64,000 nt of DNA from Ehretia macrophylla (lineage: Eukaryota; Streptophyta; Magnoliopsida; Boraginales; Ehretiaceae). The stretch's first letter is position 1; each line of letters begins with the position of its first letter. A model generated the notes under the pieces. The model searched no databases, was not told where the DNA came from, and was given only the letters and a program-made list of their open reading frames with translations. Shown here one piece after another: positions 57,353-64,000 of the stretch. The stretch is from NCBI GenBank assembly GCA_037974665.1, contig CM075772.1:35937052-36001051 (forward strand). The letters are read 5' to 3'. The translations under genes were made by a program, and so were the position numbers.

Positions 57353-59064
57353 CTTAACGGCTTTATTGCTGAGATAACAAAACTCGTCTTAGCGCCCCGG
57401 TTACCCGCTACTTCTACTACTGGCGGATCTGGCAAACGAAACTGGACTACCTTGGTTCTACAGTTCAACTGGGCATCATACTTAGAAAGCCAATCCATAC
57501 CCAGAATAACATCATACCCCCGGATAGGAAATAAAATAAGGTCCGAAGGAAAATTATGCCCCTTAACATGTATTATACAATCCTTACATACTAAGCCAGT
57601 AATATACTTATCAGTCAAAGAGGTACTAATCTCAACCACATAAGGCAATCTTTCAGGTTGCAATTTAACACGTTGCACACAAGCAGGAGTAATGAAAGAA
57701 TGCGTAGCACCAGAATCAATCAACACTTTAACAAGTTGATCAAGTATAAGGAAGTTACCTTCCACAACTGCAGTCTCCTCAGGCATCTCCTCCATATCAA
57801 CTGCGTAAGCCCGAGCCTGAACCCGCTGCTGCTGTGGTACACTACCTGTAGGCCTACCCTGGTAACCCTGAGTCACTGCCTCACCCTCAGTCCTCGCATA
57901 TCTAGGGCAATCCTTCGCCCTATGCTCGATGCTACCACAACCCAAACATGTCCCTGCCTTTACCCTGCAGTCGGACTCCACATGCCCTGGGCCCTTGCAG
58001 TAATTACACTGCGATGATATGGCACTAACACTGCCCCTAGAAGAACCAGAAGCTGATGAAGCAGCTGATACAGCCTGCTGCTGAGGTCTCACCACACTAG
58101 GCCTGTACTGACCCTGAGACTGGGTTGGCCTATACTGAGTCTGAACCTGATATGGCCTCTGCTGAAACTGAGGCCGATAGTAACTCTGCTGACCCTGTGG
58201 CCTATAAGAACCCTGCTGGGCTGGTGGCCTGTAGACAACCTGTTGTACTGGAGGCCTATATATAACCTGCTGGCCCTGTGGCTGATACGGCCTCTTACTA
58301 GGCTGACTGGAGACAATCTGATCCCCTTTCCTCTTCTCTAACCTAGAAGCTGCATCAAAAGCCTCAGTAAAGATATCATAGTGATTCAGAGCCATTGCAT
58401 CCTGAATCTCGGGCCTCAATCCCAACATAAATCTACGGGTCTTCCTCTCCTCCACAGCTACAAACTCCGGTGCATACCGGGACAACCTAGTGAATGTAGC
58501 CTCATACTGAGCCACAGTAGAATCCCCCTGTACCAAAGACAAGAACTCAGCCTCTCTCCTCTCCCGTGCAACCCTCAGGACATACTTATCCCTAAAAGCA
58601 GTCAGAAAGGTATCCCAAACATACGGAACACCCCGGGTCTCCCAACTGGCTCTCACAGTGCGCCACCATTCCTCTGCCTCATCATCAAGCAAATAGACAG
58701 CACAAGTCACCTTCCTCTCATCAGTGTACCCGAGAGAATAAAAAATTTTCTCTAACTTACTAATCCACGACTCGGCCTTCCTATCATCAGGCTCTCCCTG
58801 AAATCTAGGAGGATAGTACCCCAGAAACTCCTTCATAGTACCTCGACCGTGATTACCTCCCTGTACATTCTGTATCTGAGCCTGCAACGCCTGAGTCTGA
58901 ACAGCCTGACCTGCTAACAACTGGGCCTGCCCAGCCATCAAATCTGCAATCCGATCCATTGCTGACCCTAACCTGACATCACCCCTATCACTGCCCTGTG
59001 CCACATTACCAGGAACCTCATCTACAATCTCGGGCCTACCACGAGTCCTCGGCCTACCGGCCAT
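57346..59064 (-). CDS. gag: C2 Gag-protease (572 codons, nearly intact)
   Basis: The start chosen is the ATG giving MAGRPRTRGRPEIVDE, the conserved start also seen as MTGRPRTKGRPEV in C1; an upstream ATG at 59,118 lacks that support. The coiled Gln/Ala-rich stretch LMAGQAQLLAGQ precedes the capsid domain (about residues 75-235: YYPPRFQGEPDDRKAESWIS, AVYLLDDEAEEWWRTV). Then come a YRPxxQQ-rich linker (about 255-335), two zinc knuckles at about 352-386 (CNYCKGPGHVESDC, CLGCGSIEHRAKDC) and aspartic protease with an intact LIDSGATHSF at about 445-454. The frame is lost at about 57,368 by a one-base deletion (ISAI then PLSW-stop), cutting Gag-Pro from pol. Confidence 0.92.
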   Translation of the reverse strand: MAGRPRTRGRPEIVDEVPGNVAQGSDRGDVRLGSAMDRIADLMAGQAQLLAGQAVQTQALQAQIQNVQGGNHGRGTMKEFLGYYPPRFQGEPDDRKAESWISKLEKIFYSLGYTDERKVTCAVYLLDDEAEEWWRTVRASWETRGVPYVWDTFLTAFRDKYVLRVARERREAEFLSLVQGDSTVAQYEATFTRLSRYAPEFVAVEERKTRRFMLGLRPEIQDAMALNHYDIFTEAFDAASRLEKRKGDQIVSSQPSKRPYQPQGQQVIYRPPVQQVVYRPPAQQGSYRPQGQQSYYRPQFQQRPYQVQTQYRPTQSQGQYRPSVVRPQQQAVSAASSASGSSRGSVSAISSQCNYCKGPGHVESDCRVKAGTCLGCGSIEHRAKDCPRYARTEGEAVTQGYQGRPTGSVPQQQRVQARAYAVDMEEMPEETAVVEGNFLILDQLVKVLIDSGATHSFITPACVQRVKLQPERLPYVVEISTSLTDKYITGLVCKDCIIHVKGHNFPSDLILFPIRGYDVILGMDWLSKYDAQLNCRTKVVQFRLPDPPVVEVAGNRGAKTSFVISAIKPLSW

Positions 59065-59340
59065 CGTACTAATCAAAGAGTTAGCACAGGTTATAGCACA
59101 TAAACATATTATATACAACTTTTAACACATAAACAACAAACTCATATAAAGCACATAGATCACATAAGTTTCAATCACATAAACAAATTGATCACATAAT
59201 CACATAAGCACTTAAATCACATAATCACTTAATCATTTAGTCATATCAATACATAATTCACCTTTCTTTCTTTTCACACATATTTCATGCTAAGACCATT
59301 ACCCACATTCCGAGAATACCCTGGCTGACAACTAACATGC

Positions 59341-59352
59341 ACTCTGATACTA
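59341..59352 (-). other. Primer-binding site of C2 (degenerate initiator tRNA-Met)
   Basis: On the minus strand TAGTATCAGAGT, 6 nt from the LTR. It differs from TGGTATCAGAGC at two positions. Confidence 0.7.
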
Positions 59353-59358
59353 CTTAAA

Positions 59359-61301
59359 TGTCACGCCCCAACTCGACCCCACCTACAATCAGTCAGGACG
59401 CAACGGAATATCGACAGCGTAACGACAGTAAATAGATTTCTGAGGTTCTAAACCAACCTCTTTAATAACATTAAATATCCAATTCTATAACCATACAAAC
59501 AACAACTCCTCAACAGCATAACAAAACACAACATAACCATAATATACAATAACCATAACCATAACGCCATCACGATCTCAACCGTTCTTCTTATAACTCC
59601 CCATTACTCACGTACCCGAGGTACCTCACTAGCCCCTCCCTCCATGACACCTCCGGCATGCGAGCTGGGGGTAGCCTAAGGCAGTCATGCCGTTATCAAC
59701 CCGACAGCCCAACGCTGCCCGAGAGGTGGCACACACATACCAAGATTCCATAATCATCAATCATCAATCAATCATCAATCAATCAATTGGGAAATCAGTA
59801 ACGAAAGTGCCTGATTCCCGAACTCAATACTAATCAATCAATAACATCAATATAACATCAATATTTAATTAAACAACAAACAACGAAGTTAGATGACAAA
59901 GTAGGCCATTTAACCGGACATGCATAATATACACAATAAAACCCTAAATTACTCATCAACAACTCACCATTCAACACTCAAACACAACCCAACCATCTAA
60001 AGGCATCGTTCAAGAAATTAAAGAATGACAACCTAAACTTCTAAAATTCATAACTTACAATATACTAATCCAAACATTGCCAAATCAGTTTATATCACTC
60101 ATCCATTCAACCTACTACATTAGCCCTCTCGGTAATCCACCATAACACCTCCAAATCATGCCCGATAACCCTAAAACCCTAGGATGTCTTGGCTGGATTT
60201 TTTGGATTTTCACACGAACAATGCAATCAAAAATTCGGCATTACAACAGCGCTAACACGTAATTATCAAGTATTTAGAAATCGACGGCAATCGATTTCGA
60301 TCAACACAACTCATTTAATTCAACTTTGAACATTTTAATCAAAATTAAATACCCGGAAAATAAAAATTATGCTACATCTGATAGAAATTCGTAGTATTGC
60401 ATCAAAATGATCCCTAGCATGCAAGGAGCAATAATCTATCATCAGATTTCAATTCTAACGGTTCAATCTTCATTTATATGCAAAAACATAAAAATGACAT
60501 TTTGAGATCTAGAATTTTTCTCTCACCTTTGATGCGATATAAGCCTAGGAATGCGTGCTATGCGTGCCCAACAAGCAGAATCCAAGTCGGTGCGAAGTTC
60601 TACGGACAAAAACTAGGGTTTTCTTTGAAAAATTGATTGAAAAGCTTGAGTTTTTCTCTTTCTTTTTCTCCCTCAACCTCTCGGCCCTTTGTGTGTGTGT
60701 GGAGTGTGTTTTGTGCTTTGCTTAGTGTGTGTTGATGACAATATATAATTAAAAGCTTAGTCAATTAAAAAAAATGCTAAGTCAAAGTAGTTTAAGTTAG
60801 TATTTTTGTGTTTTAACGACTTTAAACTCATTTTATTGCTCACCAAGCTCAAAATAATTATGCAAACCCCAAGATATCTCAAGTGGATTATTTTTAGGTG
60901 ACAAGAAGTTTTAAAATCCAATAATTTCACCCGAGTCGGCTTAAAACTCGATTTTCGCAAAAGTCGGTGTAAAAACCCTAATAAATTCTTAAGCCGATTT
61001 TAAAATTGTTTTCATCAAACACAGGTCTATTAAAGTCCGTTGACTAGCTCTAGATGGGTTAAAAAGACCAGTTTCAAAATTTTAGCGGACGTGTTTCGAA
61101 AATACTATTCACTAAAAATCGACGATAAAATTTCTGACTCCGTTTTTTATAAAAATTTCATGAATTCACATTCAGCACGTATTAGGAGTATTGACATCAA
61201 AATTTTAACTTTCTAGGTCCTATAGCACATAAACTGATCATATGTACGCAAAACGAGGTATAGCACGTAAAACGAGATAAGCAGGAAAGTGGGGTTTCAC
61301 A
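59359..61301 (-). repeat. C2 right LTR (5' LTR, 1.94 kb, internal deletion of about 500 bp)
   Basis: It aligns with the left LTR except that sequence equivalent to about 52,112-52,612 is missing, with the junction near 59,555-59,567. The lost part holds the TATATAAG stem-loop and the microprotein frame. Confidence 0.92.
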
Positions 61302-61306
61302 GTTGC
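61302..61306. repeat. Right target-site duplication of C2 (GTTGC)
   Basis: It matches 51,913-51,917. Confidence 0.9.
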
Positions 61307-63001
61307 TGAGATAACAAAACTCGTCTTAGCACCCCGGTTCCCTACTACCTCAACTACTGGCTGATCTGGAAAATGAAACTGTACTACATTTGTTCTACAG
61401 TTCAACTGTGCATCATACTTAGAAAGCCAATCCATTCCCAAGATAACATCATACCCCCGAATAGGAAATAAGATAAGGTCCGAAGGAAAATTATACCCCT
61501 TAACATTAATTATACAATCCTTACATACTAAGCCAGTAATATAATTATCAGTCAAAGAGGTACTAATCTCAACCATATAAGGCAGTCTTTCAGGTTATAT
61601 ATTAACACGTTGCACACAAGCAGGAGTAATGAATGAATGCGTAGCACCAGAATCAATCAACACTTTAACAAGTTGATCAAGTATAAGGAAGTTACCTTCC
61701 ACAACTGCAGTCTCCTCAGGCATCTCCTCCAAGTCAACTGCGTAGGCCCGAGCCTGAACCCGCTGCTGCTGAGGTGCATTGCTCACAAGTCTACCCTAAT
61801 AACCTTGAGTCGCTGCCCGACTCTCAGTCCTCTAATATCTAGGGCAATCCCTCGCCCTATGCTGATTACTATCGCAACCCAAACAAGCCCCTGACTTCAC
61901 TCTGCAGTCGGCCTCCACATGGCCCTAGTGCTTGGAGTAAGTACACTGCGGTGATGATGTACTGACACTGCCCCTGGAAGAACTAGAAGCTGAAGAAGCA
62001 ACTGTACCAGCCTGCTGCTGAGGTCTAACAAAACTAGGCCTGTATTGACCCTGAGACTGGGCCGGCCTAAACTGAGACTGAGCGTGATAAGACCCCTGCT
62101 GAAACTGCGGTCGATAATAACTCTACTGACCCTGTGGTCTGTAAGAGCTCTGCTGTCCTGGTAGCATGTACACAACCTACTGTACTGAAGGCCTATACAC
62201 TCCCTGCTAACCTTGCGGTTGAAATGGCCTCTTGCTAGGCTGGCTAGATACAATCTGTTCCCCCTTTCTCTTCTCCAGTCTAGAAGCGGCAACAAAGGCC
62301 ACAGTAAGTATATCATACCGATTCAGGGCCATCGCATCCTGAATCTCGGGCCTCAACCCCAACATGAACGTACGAGTCTTACGTTCCTCATCAGCCACAT
62401 ACTCTGGTGCATACCGGGACAACCTAGTGAAAGTGGCCTCATACTGATCCAATAAAGCATCTCCCTGCACTAAGGCTAGAAACTCTGCCTCTCTCCACTC
62501 CCTCGCGATCCTCGGGACATACTTTGCCTAGAAAGCCAACAGATAGGCATCCCAAACTTACGGAATAACCTGAGTCTCCTAGCTAGTATTCACCGTGCGC
62601 CACCATTCCTCTACCTCATCATCCAGCAAGTACACGGCAAAAGTGACCTTCCGCTCATCGGTATAATCAAGAGGGTCAAAAATCTTCTCTACCTTACTAA
62701 TCCACGCCTCAGCTTTCTTATCTTCTGGCTCGCCCTGAAACCGTGGTGGATAATACCCTAAAAACTCTTTTAGTGTACCATGACTGTGGTACCCACCTTG
62801 TGCATTCGATAACTGATTTTGCAATGCCTGAGTTTGGGCAGCCTGCCCCGCCAGTAATTGTGCCTGACCGGCCATGATCTCGTTCATCCTATCAAAAGCT
62901 GTACCTATACGATCATCTTCCCAAACTTAGCATGGTGCCACATTTCTCGAAACCTCATCAGTTACCTCAGGCCTACCTTTGGTCCTCGGTCTACCTGTCA
63001 T
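61307..63001 (-). pseudogene. gag: C1 Gag-protease, with several stop codons
   Basis: The start MTGRPRTKGRPEV is at 63,001, with a stop soon after (NVAPC-stop, near 62,930). The capsid part is YYPPRFQGEPEDKKAEAWIS and WWRTV, with a further stop near 62,577. The middle capsid has QYEATFTRLSRYAPEYV; the YRP/Gln linker has several stops. Zinc-knuckle remnants lie near 61,860-61,930, and protease LIDSGATHSFITPA at about 61,625-61,660. All detected pieces share one frame, so the damage is by substitution. C2 separates it from its pol at residues VISAT. Confidence 0.88.
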
Positions 63002-63258
63002 TCTACTAATCAAAGAGTTAGCATAGGTTATAGCACGTAAACAGGCTATAGACAACTATTAGGAAATAAGCAACAATTCACATAAACACATAAATCACTT
63101 AAGTATCAATCACATAATCACATAAGCACTAAATCACATAAACACTTAATCACTTAACCATATTAACAAATAGTTCACTTTTCTTTCACTTCATACATAC
63201 TTTCATTTTAAGACTATTACTCACATTTCGAGAATACCCCGACTGATTGCTAACATGC

Positions 63259-63270
63259 GCTCTGATACGA
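63259..63270 (-). other. Primer-binding site of C1
   Basis: On the minus strand TCGTATCAGAGC, one mismatch to the initiator tRNA-Met complement, 6 nt from the LTR. Confidence 0.75.
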
Positions 63271-63276
63271 CTTAAA

Positions 63277-64000
63277 TGGCACGCCCCAGCTCGACCACAC
63301 CTACGATCAGTCAGGATGCATCGGAGTTTCGGCAGTATAACGACAGTAATTAAGACACCGAGGCTCTAAACCAACCTCACAGAACATCATACAATCAAAC
63401 CCCTCAACCAAACAACAATCAATTCCTCAATACCCTTAACAACATACAACATAACCATATTATACAATAATCATTCTTAGTTATACGTCTCTGTTCCAAC
63501 ATAATACCTTAACTTTAACATACATTTCAAAATAGATTATAAACCAACTTAGCAACCTAATCATAACAAAAGAAAGACTACTAAGTTAGCATCATTTAGT
63601 TCATTATCTTTACTACAACTTATACATCATAAACTACAAAGTAAATAAAAGATAACTAGTTTAATATACAAGATAATAGAGTATACAATATCTCAAGCAT
63701 CAAGGACAAGACTCTGGCACATAAGACTCGTCCACATACGACACATTATCCCCTTCTGGAGGCACGTACCCGTAATCTTGCTCAATAACACCTGTATGCA
63801 TGCAATGATAGAGAGTGAGCTTATAAAAAACAGGTTCAGTGAGGATCTGATAGATCTCTAACAGTATTTATTATACTCCTTGGAAATGATCATATGAGCA
63901 GTAAACACGCAATAAAACATCAATAACAGTATAAACACATAACTATAATGACCAATCAATAAAGGATACTCTAGTTGGTGTAGCTCCAAATGCCATTACG
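63277..64000 (-). repeat. C1 right LTR (5' LTR), cut by the window end
   Basis: It starts TGGCACGCCCCAGCTCG; the second base pair of the usual TGTCAC start has changed. It aligns with 46,440-47,160. It contains the microprotein frame at 63,700-63,801. Confidence 0.88.
63700..63801 (-). CDS. LTR-internal conserved microprotein ORF, family C (C1 right LTR, 33 aa)
   Basis: ATG to TGA, starting MHTGVIEQDYGYVPPEGDNV, then YVDESYVPES and Cys-Pro-stop. It differs from the C1 left LTR copy by a few substitutions and has no frame-breaking indel, although the two LTRs have drifted since insertion. Confidence 0.4.
   Translation of the reverse strand: MHTGVIEQDYGYVPPEGDNVSYVDESYVPESCP

Larger units (their letters stand above)
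51918..61301 (-). mobile_element. Element C2: nearly complete, young Tekay-like Ty3/gypsy retrotransposon
   Basis: Length is 9.4 kb with perfect GTTGC flanks. Minus-strand order is: 5' LTR 59,359-61,301, PBS, gag-protease from 59,064, pol to 54,263, PPT, 3' LTR 51,918-54,361. The LTRs are almost identical where both exist, so it is the youngest full element here. It lies in C1 between protease and RT. Only one frameshift and two stop codons separate its gag-pol from an intact frame, but the 5' LTR has lost about 500 bp including the stem-loop and microprotein region. Confidence 0.93.
46440..64000 (-). mobile_element. Element C1: Tekay-like Ty3/gypsy retrotransposon, dead, contains C2 and runs off the window
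   Basis: The 3' LTR is 46,440-48,896 and the 5' LTR starts at 63,277 and continues past the window end. Minus-strand order is gag-protease (63,001-61,307), C2 insertion, RT/RNase H/integrase/chromodomain (51,912-48,918), PPT. Left flank bases are GAGAC; the partner flank is off-window. The two LTRs differ by about ten substitutions in the first 110 bp, more than those of C2, so C1 is older, as the nesting also demands. Multiple stops and frameshifts. Confidence 0.9.

Noticed and set aside
55463..58755. Plus-strand frames of about 120-128 codons across element C2
   Set aside because: They are shadows of the minus-strand gag-pol, which is fully explained by known domains.
1..64000. The whole window being mitochondrial DNA with captured nuclear elements
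   Set aside because: Most of it is full-length, repeatedly nested LTR retrotransposons with target duplications, which points to a nuclear location. Mitochondrial genomes usually carry short fragments of such elements.

Overview
This window looks like repeat-dense nuclear DNA of a flowering plant. Nearly all of it can be explained by nested Ty3/gypsy LTR retrotransposons and stretches that read like plant mitochondrial intergenic DNA. I recognise no host protein gene, tRNA or rRNA gene. All coding sequence I trust is retrotransposon gag/pol, mostly on the minus strand. Plant origin rests on the pol type (chromovirus, Tekay/Del-like, with an 'EEATWE' chromodomain-like end), primer-binding sites matching plant initiator tRNA-Met, 2-3 kb LTRs and the organelle-like flanks.

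Layout. 1-15,268 is one nest. A plus-oriented LTR (F, right part 13,645-15,268) was hit by minus-strand non-autonomous element A (827-13,644). The right LTR of A was then hit by plus-strand non-autonomous element D (4,592-11,372), and its left LTR by a family-C element of which only 1-826 is visible. 15,269-16,400 is an older LTR remnant. About 16,400-22,250 and 42,019-46,439 are gene-poor mitochondrial-like DNA. They were one block until element E (22,251-42,013, minus strand, target duplication ATTCT) inserted. E is an autonomous-type but dead chromovirus. It is itself interrupted by non-autonomous element B (24,843-32,529, duplication GTCTC) and by a solo LTR, G (34,690-37,328). From 46,440 to the window end lies element C1 (minus strand), with the younger relative C2 (51,918-61,301, duplication GTTGC) inserted at its gag/pol junction.

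How the parts relate. E, C1 and C2 carry Gag with two zinc knuckles, aspartic protease, reverse transcriptase, RNase H, integrase and a chromodomain-like tail. A, B and D have only LTRs, a PBS, a PPT and a 1.5-1.8 kb non-coding interior, so they would need proteins from an E-like partner. E and A/B/D share a conserved LTR block and nearly the same PBS, which fits that idea. All autonomous copies carry stop codons or frameshifts.

Most interesting signal. The family-C LTRs carry a conserved ATG-to-stop microprotein frame of 33-36 codons. It is kept in four LTR copies with an in-frame 9-nt length difference. Other LTR families here (E and the 15-16 kb remnant) have a different short acidic frame at the same place, after a shared 'CAG G' site. 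In three families a stem-loop lies just upstream whose sequence differs but whose pairing is kept. This suggests a conserved LTR-internal module (leader ORF, splice acceptor or RNA element) that standard retrotransposon annotation does not describe.
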